This document shows positions 20,251 to 28,998 of a stretch of DNA of 64,000 bases, piece by piece (position 1 is the first letter of the stretch; each line of letters opens with the position of its first letter). A program made the position numbers and the translations under genes. The notes beneath the pieces are model-generated. The model made no database searches and was not told where the DNA came from. It saw only the letters and a program-made list of their open reading frames with translations. Origin of the DNA: Pseudomonas sp. (GTDB taxonomy: Bacteria > Pseudomonadota > Gammaproteobacteria > Pseudomonadales > Pseudomonadaceae); the NCBI GenBank assembly GCA_030699825.1, contig JAUYKV010000044.1:108517-172516 (forward strand), given 5' to 3'.

Positions 20251-21185
20251 TCGGAATCAGCCTCACCGTAGACGGCCTGCAGGATGTCCGCGGCGCCCTG
20301 GGCCAGCAGCGCCTCGGCGACCTGCACGCCGAGTTGCTCGGCCTGCGCTGCCGGCGCACGGTTTTCCGCCTGCAGCAGCAAGCCACCATCGGGCTGGCCG
20401 ACCAGGCCGCGCAACCACAATTGTTCGCCCTCGAGCACCGCATAGCAGGCGATCGGCACCTGGCAGCCGCCATTGAGCCGCTTGTTCAGCGCCCGTTCGG
20501 CACTGACGCGCAAGGCGGTTTCGTGGTGGTTCAACGCTGCCAGCAGGGCATGGATCTGCGCATCGGCGCTGCGGCACTCGATACCGACCGCGCCCTGCCC
20601 GCCGGCCGGCAGGCTGTCCTCGACACTGATGGAGGCGCGAATGCGCGCGGCAAAGCCCAGGCGAATCAGGCCGGCGGCCGCGAGGATGATGGCGTCGTAT
20701 TCGCCGGCATCCAGCTTGGCCAGGCGGGTATTGACGTTGCCACGCAGGAACTGGATTTTCAGGTCGGGGCGACGGGCCAGCAACTGCGCCTGACGACGCA
20801 AACTGGAGGTGCCGACCACGCTGCCGACGGGCAGCGCATCCAGACTGTCGAAACGGTTGGAGACGAAGGCATCGCGCGGATCCTCGCGCTCGCAGATGCA
20901 GTACAGGCCCAGGCCTTCGGGGAAGTCCATGGGCACATCCTTCATCGAATGCACGGCGATGTCGGCCTCATTCTCGAGCAGGGCGGTTTCCAGCTCCTTG
21001 ACGAACAAGCCTTTGCCGCCGATTTTCGCCAACGGCGCATCGAGCAACTTGTCGCCGCGGCTGACCATCGGCACCAGGCTGACTTTCAGGCCCGGATGAG
21101 CCTGTTGCAAACGGGCCTTGACGTGTTCGGCCTGCCACAGGGCCAGGGCACTTTTACGGGTGGCGATACGGATTTCGCGGGGCAT
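20247..21185 (-). CDS. hemC: Hydroxymethylbilane synthase (porphobilinogen deaminase)
   Basis: A 312-residue enzyme that joins four porphobilinogen units. The dipyrromethane cofactor is attached to C241 in [15 protein letters not shown]. Also visible are the N-terminal [20 protein letters not shown], the catalytic-loop block [14 protein letters not shown], and the arginine-rich [18 protein letters not shown]. It follows algR on the same strand after 143 bases, a conserved linkage in Pseudomonas, and is the first gene of hemC-D-X-Y. A G-rich run in the intervening DNA is described separately. Confidence 0.97.
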   Translation of the reverse strand: MPREIRIATRKSALALWQAEHVKARLQQAHPGLKVSLVPMVSRGDKLLDAPLAKIGGKGLFVKELETALLENEADIAVHSMKDVPMDFPEGLGLYCICEREDPRDAFVSNRFDSLDALPVGSVVGTSSLRRQAQLLARRPDLKIQFLRGNVNTRLAKLDAGEYDAIILAAAGLIRLGFAARIRASISVEDSLPAGGQGAVGIECRSADAQIHALLAALNHHETALRVSAERALNKRLNGGCQVPIACYAVLEGEQLWLRGLVGQPDGGLLLQAENRAPAAQAEQLGVQVAEALLAQGAADILQAVYGEADSE

Positions 21186-21239
21186 GGGGCAATTCCAGAA
21201 AACGGACTGCCGGGAATGATAACAGGGGCTGGATGTCGA

Positions 21240-21292
21240 GGGGTGGGGAGCGAGAAAGGTGTGGTTAGGGGAATGGGGAATGGGGAATGGGG
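21240..21292 (+). other. G-quadruplex-forming motif between algR and hemC
   Basis: Four GGGG tracts at 21268-21271, 21275-21278, 21282-21285 and 21289-21292 are separated by identical AAT loops. Two more GGGG tracts lie at 21240-21243 and 21245-21248. This satisfies the strict G4 rule with four-tetrad potential. The G-rich strand is the template for algR and hemC, both read leftward. The complementary C-rich run can also pair with AAAGGGGAATG in the algR transcript end (plus-strand 21304-21314) to form a terminator-like stem. Confidence 0.75.
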
Positions 21293-21328
21293 AGCATGCG
21301 CCTCATTCCCCTTTCCCAACCAACGCGC

Positions 21329-22075
21329 CTACAAACTGTTCATCAACTTGCGCACCCCGGCCACATGCCGGCGGCTGACGATCAGCGCGTCGCCATTGAG
21401 GCCCTTGAGGAATAGCTGGAAGTGCCCGAGCGGCGTGCGTTGCAAACGCTCGATGCGCTCGCGGGCGACCAGGGCGTTGCGGTGGATGCGCACGAAGCGA
21501 TCGCCGAACTCGTCTTCCAGCGTCTTCAGCGGCTCATCCAGCAGCACTTCGCCGCCGGCATGGCGCAGGGTCACGTATTTATGGTCGGCGATGAAGAAGA
21601 TCACCTGGTCGAGCGGGATCAGCTCGATGCCTTTACGGGTGCGCGCACTGATATGGCTGCGCGGGCCGACACCGCTTTCCGCCGCGGGACGGGTCAGCGC
21701 GGCGAGTTGCACACGGTTTGGTCGCTCGGCCTTTTTCAGCGCCTCGCTGAGGTGCTCGGCGCGCACCGGCTTGACCAGATAGCCCACCGCACTGACCCTG
21801 AACGCCTCCAGGGCGAATTCGTCATGGGCCGTGCAGAAGATCACCGCCGGCGGCGCTTCGCGCTCGCAGAGTTTGGCGGCGACCTGCAGGCCATCCATTC
21901 CCGGCATGCGGATATCCAGCAACACGACATCCGGCTTCAGGCTGTCGATCAGGGTCAGGGCCTCTTCGCCATTGCTCGCGGACGGCTCGAGGACACGGTA
22001 GCCGTCGAGCTCACCGACCATGCGGCTGAGGCGCTCACGAGCCAGGGGTTCATCATCGACGATCAGGACATTCAT
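21329..22075 (-). CDS. algR: Response regulator AlgR
   Basis: A 248-residue LytTR-type response regulator controlling alginate, twitching motility, rhamnolipid and cyanide genes in P. aeruginosa. The receiver domain (1-120) has the acidic pocket VDDEPLARERL, phospho-acceptor D54 (VVLLDIRMPGMDG), T/S switch region IFCTAHDEFALEAF and K in GYLVKPVRAEHL. The LytTR DNA-binding domain follows from about residue 140 (KGIELIPLDQVIFFIADHKY, GDRFVRIHRNALVARERIER). The frame is open upstream; the ATG at 22075 overlaps the algZ stop by four bases and gives the known length. Confidence 0.97.
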   Translation of the reverse strand: MNVLIVDDEPLARERLSRMVGELDGYRVLEPSASNGEEALTLIDSLKPDVVLLDIRMPGMDGLQVAAKLCEREAPPAVIFCTAHDEFALEAFRVSAVGYLVKPVRAEHLSEALKKAERPNRVQLAALTRPAAESGVGPRSHISARTRKGIELIPLDQVIFFIADHKYVTLRHAGGEVLLDEPLKTLEDEFGDRFVRIHRNALVARERIERLQRTPLGHFQLFLKGLNGDALIVSRRHVAGVRKLMNSL

Positions 22076-23154
22076 AGGGCACGGGATTCCTGCGTGAGTC
22101 TCGCACAAGGATAGCGTAGACAGGTGAAGTGGCGGCCGTCACGGCGCTCCACGCTGAGACTGGCCCGCGGCCCGAAAAGTGCCGCAAGACGCGCTTCGAT
22201 ATTGCCCAGCGCCTGGCGCGTCCCGCGCGAAGGTGGCTGCTCACCTTGCTCTTCATAAGGGTTGCTGACGCATAACTGGAACACCCCCTCGGTATAACTC
22301 GCCTCGACACGCACCAAGCCACCCTCGATGCGCGGCTGAATCCCGTAGATCAAGGCGTTCTCCAGCAACGGCTGCAGGGTCAGCTGCGGAATCGGCAAAT
22401 CGTTCGGCACATCGACTACCTCCCATTGCAACTGTAGTCGCTCGCCAAGGCGATAGTGCTCAATCGACAAATATCGCTTGGCCAGTTCCAGCTCCTCGCT
22501 CCAGGGCACCAGGCTGCCGGGCTTGGCCAGGCTGGCGCGAAACAGGTCAGACAGATCCAGCACCGCCTGCTCGGCCTTGTAGGGATCGACCACCACCAGG
22601 CTGGCGATACTGTTCAGGCTGTTGAACAGGAAGTGCGGGCGGATCCGCGCCTGCAGGGATTCGATGCGCGCGCGCAACTCGGCCTGCTCCTGCCGTCGCC
22701 ATTGGCTCTGCAGATAGAAATAGCGTAGCAGCAGCGCAGACATAATCATGCTGATCAAGGCATGCCGCAGGTAAAGATTGACCTCGCCAGCATGTGGCAG
22801 CGGCCCGCCGAGGTCGTAATAATCGGCCACTGCGGTGCAGGCGAGCGTCAGGCCGACCACGATCAGGCAGCACAGCACCCCGGCCAGCGCCGCACGCCAG
22901 CGCGCCAGCAGTGGCCGCAACCGGCACAGCAGGGCCGCCGACAACAGCAGGATCCACTGCACGAACAGCGAGGTCAGCGCCAGGCGCACCCAGTCGAAGC
23001 CCGGCAGCATCGGCTCGGCCAGCACCAGCACCAGCACCAGCAACTCGGCCAGCAAGACCATGCTCAGCAGCGCTTCCGGCTCGCACAGCTCCGGGACGAA
23101 GAAGTCGTCGCTGGGCGCCGGTGGGTTTTTATTGTTCAACCATTGAGTATCCAT
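22072..23154 (-). CDS. algZ: Sensor histidine kinase AlgZ/FimS
   Basis: A 360-residue LytS-type membrane sensor that partners AlgR. Four to five hydrophobic helices occupy about residues 25-150; the kinase region starts at LRARIESLQARIRPHFLFNS, with the conserved histidine, and continues NSIASLVVVDPYKAEQAVLDL. The C-terminal ATP-binding part (PQLTLQPLLENALIYGIQPR) is recognisable but lacks well-formed G boxes, as known for FimS. The frame is open 48 codons further upstream; the ATG at 23154 starts MDTQWLNNKNPPAPSDDFFV, close to the known protein length (358). It is coupled to algR by a four-base overlap and divergent from argH. Confidence 0.95.
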   Translation of the reverse strand: MDTQWLNNKNPPAPSDDFFVPELCEPEALLSMVLLAELLVLVLVLAEPMLPGFDWVRLALTSLFVQWILLLSAALLCRLRPLLARWRAALAGVLCCLIVVGLTLACTAVADYYDLGGPLPHAGEVNLYLRHALISMIMSALLLRYFYLQSQWRRQEQAELRARIESLQARIRPHFLFNSLNSIASLVVVDPYKAEQAVLDLSDLFRASLAKPGSLVPWSEELELAKRYLSIEHYRLGERLQLQWEVVDVPNDLPIPQLTLQPLLENALIYGIQPRIEGGLVRVEASYTEGVFQLCVSNPYEEQGEQPPSRGTRQALGNIEARLAALFGPRASLSVERRDGRHFTCLRYPCARLTQESRAL

Positions 23155-23409
23155 CGGCGCAGTTTCCCCGCGGCCCGGCCGGGCGGCAAGCGCGCCAGCG
23201 CCAGTCGGGCAAAATAAACCACGAAAATACGGCCAGCCTCGGCGAACTGTGAGCCACGCAACACCACCCAAGCTGTCGGCGCAGGCCTCGACCGACAAAC
23301 CGACCCGGCGATTTTGCCCGCCAGCCTGCTATTATCGGCAGACTTTTCCGCCACGCTGGCCGCCACCTGCGGCCCGCCTGTTTTTTAGCGCACCAGCCGA
23401 GCGAAGCCC

Positions 23410-24804
23410 ATGAGCACCGAAAAAACCAACCAATCCTGGGGCGGCCGCTTCAGCGAGCCCGTCGACGCCTTCGTCGCCCGCTTCACCGCCTCCGTCGAGT
23501 TCGACAAGCGCCTCTATCGCCACGACATCATGGGCTCGATCGCCCATGCGACCATGCTGGCCAAGGTCGGCGTGCTGACCGACGCCGAACGCGACAGCAT
23601 CGTCGACGGCCTGAGCCAGATCCAGATCGAGATCGAAGCCGGCCAGTTCGACTGGCGCGTCGACCTGGAAGACGTGCACATGAACATCGAGGCGCGCCTG
23701 ACCGACCGCATCGGCGTCACCGGCAAGAAGCTGCACACCGGCCGTTCGCGCAACGACCAGGTGGCCACCGACATCCGCCTGTGGCTGCGCGACGAGATCG
23801 ACCTGATCCTGGCGGAAATTACCCGCCTGCAGCAGGGCTTGCTGGAACAGGCCGAGCGCGAAGCGGCGACCATCATGCCCGGCTTCACCCACCTGCAGAC
23901 CGCCCAGCCGGTGACCTTCGGCCACCATCTGCTGGCCTGGTTCGAGATGCTCAGCCGCGATTACGAGCGCCTGGTCGATTGCCGCAAGCGCACCAACCGC
24001 ATGCCCCTGGGCTCGGCGGCATTAGCCGGCACCACCTACCCGATCGAGCGCGAAGTCACCGCCCAGTTGCTCGGCTTCGACGCAGTCGGCGGCAACTCGC
24101 TGGACGGCGTGTCGGATCGCGACTTCGCCATCGAATTCTGCGCCGCCGCCTCGATTGCCATGATGCACCTGTCGCGCTTCTCCGAAGAGCTGGTGCTGTG
24201 GACCAGCGCGCAGTTCCAGTTCATCGACCTGCCGGATCGCTTCTGCACCGGCAGCTCGATCATGCCGCAGAAAAAGAACCCCGACGTCCCCGAGCTGGTG
24301 CGCGGCAAGACCGGCCGGGTATTCGGCGCCCTGACCGGCCTGCTGACCCTGATGAAGGGCCAGCCGCTGGCCTACAACAAGGACAACCAGGAAGACAAGG
24401 AACCGCTGTTCGACGCCGCCGACACCCTGCGCGACTCGCTGCGCGCCTTCGCCGACATGATCCCGGCAATCAAGCCGAAACCCGCGATCATGCGCGAGGC
24501 GGCGCTGCGCGGTTTCTCCACCGCCACGGACCTCGCCGACTACCTGGTGCGCAAGGGCCTGCCGTTCCGTGACTGCCACGAAATCGTCGGCCACGCGGTG
24601 AAATACGGCGTCGACAACGGCAAGGACCTGGCCGAGATGAGCCTGGACGAACTGCGCCGGTTCAGCGATCAGATCGAACAGGACGTGTTCGCCGTACTGA
24701 CCCTGGAAGGCTCGGTGGGCGCCCGTGACCATATCGGCGGCACCGCGCCGAACCAGGTGCGCGCCGCAGCCCAGCGCGGTCGCGAGCTGCTCGCCGGCCG
24801 CTGA
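23410..24804 (+). CDS. argH: Argininosuccinate lyase
   Basis: A 464-residue member of the fumarase/aspartase superfamily that splits argininosuccinate to arginine and fumarate, the last step of arginine synthesis. The signature [20 protein letters not shown] is complete; further motifs are [17 protein letters not shown] and [20 protein letters not shown], carrying the catalytic histidine. The start [19 protein letters not shown] is standard. It is divergent from algZ, with about 255 bases of shared promoter region. Confidence 0.98.
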   Translation: MSTEKTNQSWGGRFSEPVDAFVARFTASVEFDKRLYRHDIMGSIAHATMLAKVGVLTDAERDSIVDGLSQIQIEIEAGQFDWRVDLEDVHMNIEARLTDRIGVTGKKLHTGRSRNDQVATDIRLWLRDEIDLILAEITRLQQGLLEQAEREAATIMPGFTHLQTAQPVTFGHHLLAWFEMLSRDYERLVDCRKRTNRMPLGSAALAGTTYPIEREVTAQLLGFDAVGGNSLDGVSDRDFAIEFCAAASIAMMHLSRFSEELVLWTSAQFQFIDLPDRFCTGSSIMPQKKNPDVPELVRGKTGRVFGALTGLLTLMKGQPLAYNKDNQEDKEPLFDAADTLRDSLRAFADMIPAIKPKPAIMREAALRGFSTATDLADYLVRKGLPFRDCHEIVGHAVKYGVDNGKDLAEMSLDELRRFSDQIEQDVFAVLTLEGSVGARDHIGGTAPNQVRAAAQRGRELLAGR

Positions 24805-24862
24805 CAGCTGCCGTTCGGTGACGGGGCGCTGGCCCCGTCCCGCTTCCTGCCGGAGCTGCGCA

Positions 24863-26020
24863 ATGCACCCGCGAAAACCGCGCCTGCCCTTCGCCAACGC
24901 CTGGTTCTTTCCCGCGGCCGCACTCTATGCGGCATTGCTGCTGCCCTGGTCGGTGCTGACCATGCTCGGCCTGGTCCCCGTTCTGCCCGGGCTGGCCACT
25001 CCGGCCGGACATGCCCATGAAATGCTCTTCGGTTTCGCCCTGGCGGTAATTGCCGGTTACCTGCTCGGCCCGCAGCCGTTGCGCCTGACCCTCGCCCTGC
25101 TCGGCTGCTGGCTACTGGCGCGCCTCGGTTTCCTGCTCTGGCCGGGGTCCTGGCTGGCACTGCTGAGCGCCGCGCTGTTCGGCGCCGGGCTGGCCTGGAA
25201 GGTCGTGCCGCGCTTTCTCGGCGCCGCGAAGAAATGGCGCAACCAGATCGTCGCCCCGGTCGTCGCCGGCCTGAGCCTGCTCAGTGCCGTCGCCAGCAGC
25301 GGCTTCAGCCAGCCCCTCGCCCTGCCCCTGCTGAGCGAAGCCCTGCTGCTGATCGCCGTGCTGCTGTTCTTCATGGGGGGGCGGATCATCGCTCCGGCGC
25401 TTGCCGGGCATGCGCAGAGCGAGGGACGTCAGCTGGCGGCACGCGTACAACCGCAGCTCGAAGGCGCCGGGTTGATCCTGCTGTTGCTCGCTCTGCTGTT
25501 CAATCTGCTGCCCTGGCCACTGCTCGAACCTCTGGTTGGCGGGCTGCTGGTCACCGCCAGCGTACTCGCGGCGATCCGCCTGCTGCGCTGGCAACCCTGG
25601 CATTGCGGCAACCGCGCGGACCTGCTGGTGCTGCTGCTCGGCTACGCCTGGCTGGCCATCGGCCTGCTGCTGTTCGGGCTGAGCAGGCTGCTGCCAGCGC
25701 TGCCGGTGACGGCAACGCTGCACGCCCTGAGCATCGGCGCGCTGGGCAGCCTGACCTTCGGGGTAATGGCGCGCACCCGGCTGATCTATCGTTTCCGCGA
25801 CGCCAATGCCCGGCGCTGGATCCATCCGCTGGTTCTGCTCATCAGCCTGGCCGCACTGGCCCGGGTGCTGCCGCCACTGCTGGGCCTGGAGCAGCCGGGC
25901 TGGTTGCTGTTCGCCGCGACGTGCTGGTCGCTGGCCTACCTGGCGCTGGCGATTCTGCTCTGGCAGAGCCGCGATGCCCATCCCGCCAGCCCGCGTCACG
26001 GTTCGGCGGATCACCCGTGA
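24863..26020 (+). CDS. NnrS family membrane protein
   Basis: A 385-residue, very hydrophobic protein with about twelve membrane helices, of the NnrS family. NnrS is a heme- and copper-containing membrane protein that helps bacteria resist nitric oxide stress. Family features are GHAHEMLFGFALAVIAGYLL (histidine-rich helix), FFMGGRIIAPALAGHAQ, and HALSIGALGSLTFGVMARTR near the end. The frame opens upstream inside argH; the ATG at 24863 has GGAG seven bases before it and gives the usual start RLPFANAWFFPAAALYA. It follows argH by 58 bases and may share its transcript. Relatives of nitrite or nitric oxide reductase genes are not seen nearby. Confidence 0.85.
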   Translation: MHPRKPRLPFANAWFFPAAALYAALLLPWSVLTMLGLVPVLPGLATPAGHAHEMLFGFALAVIAGYLLGPQPLRLTLALLGCWLLARLGFLLWPGSWLALLSAALFGAGLAWKVVPRFLGAAKKWRNQIVAPVVAGLSLLSAVASSGFSQPLALPLLSEALLLIAVLLFFMGGRIIAPALAGHAQSEGRQLAARVQPQLEGAGLILLLLALLFNLLPWPLLEPLVGGLLVTASVLAAIRLLRWQPWHCGNRADLLVLLLGYAWLAIGLLLFGLSRLLPALPVTATLHALSIGALGSLTFGVMARTRLIYRFRDANARRWIHPLVLLISLAALARVLPPLLGLEQPGWLLFAATCWSLAYLALAILLWQSRDAHPASPRHGSADHP

Positions 26021-26136
26021 TCAATGGGGTCATGTGTCGTTGATTCTTGGCTTCCCGGCGGTTGAAGGCGGTCGCGGCAGACGAGCGTTTTTGCACCGCC
26101 TCTGGATGGCCAAAGCCGGCAAACCCGGGTCGCCGG

Positions 26137-27156
26137 CTAACTGCGGTCTGGGGCCGGGAAGGGCGAGTGTTGTTGCCGCCATCTTCTCGGCGGCATGCCG
26201 CTCCAGCGCTTGAATGCGCGGGAAAACGCGGTTTCATCGGCATAACCCAGGCCCAGTGCCAGATCGGTAATCGACTGATTGGAAAGGCGCAGCTGCTGTT
26301 GTGCCTCGGCATAGCGCGCCTGTTCCAGGATGCGCCGAAAAGTTTCGCCGCTGTGCTGCAAATGCTGCTGCAGGCTGCGCGGATGCAAACCGAGCAGGCG
26401 GGCCACCACGGGCAGGGTAACTTCCCCGGTGGAAAGAATGGACTGCAGCACCGCACGAATCTGACTGACCCTGTCTGCGGGCGCGGGTTGATCATAGGCG
26501 TACTGGCTAATCAAGTGCGACTTCAGCTGGGTGCGTTGCTCCCGGGGCTTTAACTCCAGAGCATCGGCGGCCAGGACAAACGTGTTGCATGCCTGCTCGA
26601 ACAATATTGGACAGGCAAACACCCGCTGATACACCGCGGGCTCGCTGAGGCAGGCATGACCAATCAGCAATTGCCGGGGTTGCCAGTCGGCCTTGAACAG
26701 GCGCTGCATGGAGTGCTGCACGACGCCCAGACCCAACTCGATCAGCTGGCGGCGATCGACGGGGTCATCCAGTTGCAGCTGATACTCCACGCGCAAGTGC
26801 TCGCCCTGCCCGGTTACCCGCAGGGTGATGCCCTGGGCATGCAGGTGCACGTACTGCTGGGTCAGCTTGAGCACTTCGGCAAAACTGTCGGCCTGTGCCA
26901 GCAATAAGCCGAAGGGGCCGAGCACCAGGTATTCGTGATAGGCGCTTAACTGCAGGCCAAAGTTTGCTGCAGAGCCTTCGAGCGCGGCCAGGTTGAGCGC
27001 TTGGGCGAAGCGCCCATAGGGCACATACAGATCGTGACGGCGCAGCACCAGCGGATCGAGCCCGCAGCGACGCAACAGCTCGTGGGGGTTGAGACCATGT
27101 TGCCGGCACAGGCTGTCGAAACCAATGAAAACGGCGCTGCGGGCGATCTGGGTCAT
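26137..27156 (-). CDS. AraC-family transcriptional regulator
   Basis: A 339-residue regulator with an N-terminal Arabinose_bd-type ligand domain (about 20-205) and a C-terminal AraC double helix-turn-helix (about 230-335). The DNA-binding part reads VARLLGLHPRSLQQHLQHSG and SITDLALGLGYADETAFSRA, then FKRWSGMPPRRWR. This subgroup resembles OruR/ArgR-like and CmrA-like regulators of Pseudomonas. It is divergent from the flavoprotein and ThDP enzyme genes; a candidate pair of direct half-sites lies between them (27263-27290). Activation of that pair is inferred. Confidence 0.9.
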   Translation of the reverse strand: MTQIARSAVFIGFDSLCRQHGLNPHELLRRCGLDPLVLRRHDLYVPYGRFAQALNLAALEGSAANFGLQLSAYHEYLVLGPFGLLLAQADSFAEVLKLTQQYVHLHAQGITLRVTGQGEHLRVEYQLQLDDPVDRRQLIELGLGVVQHSMQRLFKADWQPRQLLIGHACLSEPAVYQRVFACPILFEQACNTFVLAADALELKPREQRTQLKSHLISQYAYDQPAPADRVSQIRAVLQSILSTGEVTLPVVARLLGLHPRSLQQHLQHSGETFRRILEQARYAEAQQQLRLSNQSITDLALGLGYADETAFSRAFKRWSGMPPRRWRQQHSPFPAPDRS

Positions 27157-27262
27157 GCGCGGCTACCTGGCACTGGGGACTGGGAGGCGGTGAGCAACCG
27201 CCCGGCTAGTGCGCTGGATATTTTCACAATTGCGGAGGGCACTGCAGCGGGCCACTCGCAAT

Positions 27263-27290
27263 ATGTCATGTTTCCTTGCGTCAAATGTCA
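27263..27290 (+). promoter_or_regulatory. Candidate AraC-type direct repeat before the flavoprotein gene
   Basis: ATGTCA occurs at 27263-27268 and again at 27285-27290, 22 bp apart, that is two helical turns on one DNA face. The second copy sits where a -35 box would be relative to the CATAAT at 27311-27316, and no good -35 hexamer is present. That is the layout of an AraC-activated promoter. The half-site identity is inference. Confidence 0.4.
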
Positions 27291-27351
27291 GGAATTATGC
27301 CCGCGGTTTTCATAATCTGCCCCCATGCCTTTCAGTCTGCGGGAGCCCTTC

Positions 27352-28974
27352 ATGCACGCGCGCCGTCATTGCTGCGAAACCTTGGTTATCGGCGCCGGCC
27401 TTGCCGGCATCGTGACGGCGCTGGAATTACTCGATCGTGGCGCCAGCGTATTGCTGGTCGATGCCGCCCCGCGCGAGCAATTCGGCGGTCAGGCCAACGA
27501 TGCGTTCGGCGGCATGCTGTTGTGCGACACCCCCGAGCAGCGCCGAAATGGCGTCCGTGACTCGCCACAGCTCATGCTCGATGATTGGGTGCGTGCGGCC
27601 TGCTTTGCCAGCGAAGACCAGTGGGGGCGACGCTGGGCGCAAGCCTATGCCGAGCACAACCGCGCCGACATCTATGACTGGCTGCGTCAGCATGGCATAC
27701 GCTTCTTCGCGGCCGTGCAGTGGCCCGAGCGCGGCAATCATGGCGATGGCAACTCGCTGCCGCGCTACCACGTAGCCTGGGGCTGTGGCCTGGGGATTGT
27801 GCAGGCGCTGGCCAAGCGCTTGCTGAATCATCCGCGGCGGGCGCAGTTGCAACTATTGTTCGACCACCGCGTGCTCGGCCTCGAGCAACGCAATGGCGCC
27901 GTTGTCGGCTGCAATGGCCGCAGTGCCGATGGGGCGTTCCAGGTAAGAGCCGAGCATGTCGTGCTCTGCAGTGGCGGCATCAATGGCGATTTAGGCAAGG
28001 TTCGCCAGCACTGGGATCCCCTCTACGGCCCCTGTCCGGACAACCTGCTCAACGGCACCGATCCACGCGCCGATGGTGCCCTGCATCAACAGGTTCAGCG
28101 GGTCGGGGGCCAGGTCGTCAGGCTCGGACAAATGTGGAACTACGCCGCTGGCATTGCCCACCCACAGCCCCAGTATCCACAACATGGCCTGAGCCTGATT
28201 CCGCCCCGCTCGGCCTTGTGGCTGGAAGCCAGTGGTTGCCGCGCAGGCCCGGCGCCCATGGTGTCGGGGTTCGACACCCATGACCTGTGCAAACGCATGG
28301 GCCATCTCCCCGGCCAGTATGGCTGGCAACTGCTCAACTGGCGCATTGCGATCAAGGAAATGGCCATTTCCGGCGCGGCCCTCAACCCCCTGTTTCGCGA
28401 CCGCAAGTTGCTGCGCCTGCTCTGGCAGACCTGCACCGGCAATCGGCAGCTGGTGCGCTGGATGATCGAGCATTGCCCGGATGTTCTCGCCGCCAACGAT
28501 CTGCCCACCCTGGCGGCGCAGATGAGTGGCTTGGCTGACGATGGCCGCCTGAACCCCTCGCTGCTTGCCGAGGCCGTGCAGCATTACGACGCTCAAGTGC
28601 GCCGAGGCCCGGCGCAGCACAACGACGAACAGCTCTGGCGCATCCAGCAGTTGCGCCAATGGCGCAGCGACCGCCTGCGCACCTGCCGCTTCCAGGCCAT
28701 TCTCGAGGCCAAGGCTGGCCCCTTGATTGCCATCCGCACCCGCCTGATCAGCCGCAAGAGCATGGGCGGCATGCTCACCGACCTGCAGAGCCGTGTGCTC
28801 GATACCCAGGGCCAGCCCGTTGCCGGCTTGTATGCGGCTGGCGAGGCGGCCGGCTTCGGCGGCGGCGGTATCAGCGGCATACGCTCGCTGGAAGGAACCT
28901 TCTTGTCCAACTGTATCTTCAACGGCCGGCGTGCCGCCTGGGCCATCAGCGGCAATGCGCCGAAACCTGTCTAG
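27352..28974 (+). CDS. FAD-dependent oxidoreductase (fumarate reductase/KstD-like flavoprotein)
   Basis: A 540-residue flavoprotein of the FAD_binding_2 family that includes 3-ketosteroid dehydrogenases, fumarate reductase subunits and urocanate reductase. The dinucleotide-binding motif is LVIGAGLAGIVTALELLDRG with the acidic end of strand 2 (LLVDAAP). The C-terminal FAD segment reads GLYAAGEAAGFGGGGISGIR. GGQANDAFGGMLLCDTPEQR is a conserved segment of actinobacterial and Pseudomonas FAD-binding dehydrogenases. I use the ATG at 27352 (GGGAG seven bases upstream) rather than 27325. No signal peptide, so cytosolic. It is followed after 24 bases by the ThDP enzyme. Substrate unknown. Confidence 0.82.
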   Translation: MHARRHCCETLVIGAGLAGIVTALELLDRGASVLLVDAAPREQFGGQANDAFGGMLLCDTPEQRRNGVRDSPQLMLDDWVRAACFASEDQWGRRWAQAYAEHNRADIYDWLRQHGIRFFAAVQWPERGNHGDGNSLPRYHVAWGCGLGIVQALAKRLLNHPRRAQLQLLFDHRVLGLEQRNGAVVGCNGRSADGAFQVRAEHVVLCSGGINGDLGKVRQHWDPLYGPCPDNLLNGTDPRADGALHQQVQRVGGQVVRLGQMWNYAAGIAHPQPQYPQHGLSLIPPRSALWLEASGCRAGPAPMVSGFDTHDLCKRMGHLPGQYGWQLLNWRIAIKEMAISGAALNPLFRDRKLLRLLWQTCTGNRQLVRWMIEHCPDVLAANDLPTLAAQMSGLADDGRLNPSLLAEAVQHYDAQVRRGPAQHNDEQLWRIQQLRQWRSDRLRTCRFQAILEAKAGPLIAIRTRLISRKSMGGMLTDLQSRVLDTQGQPVAGLYAAGEAAGFGGGGISGIRSLEGTFLSNCIFNGRRAAWAISGNAPKPV

Positions 28975-28998
28975 AAGCTTGTGTAAAGGAAGCCTGCC

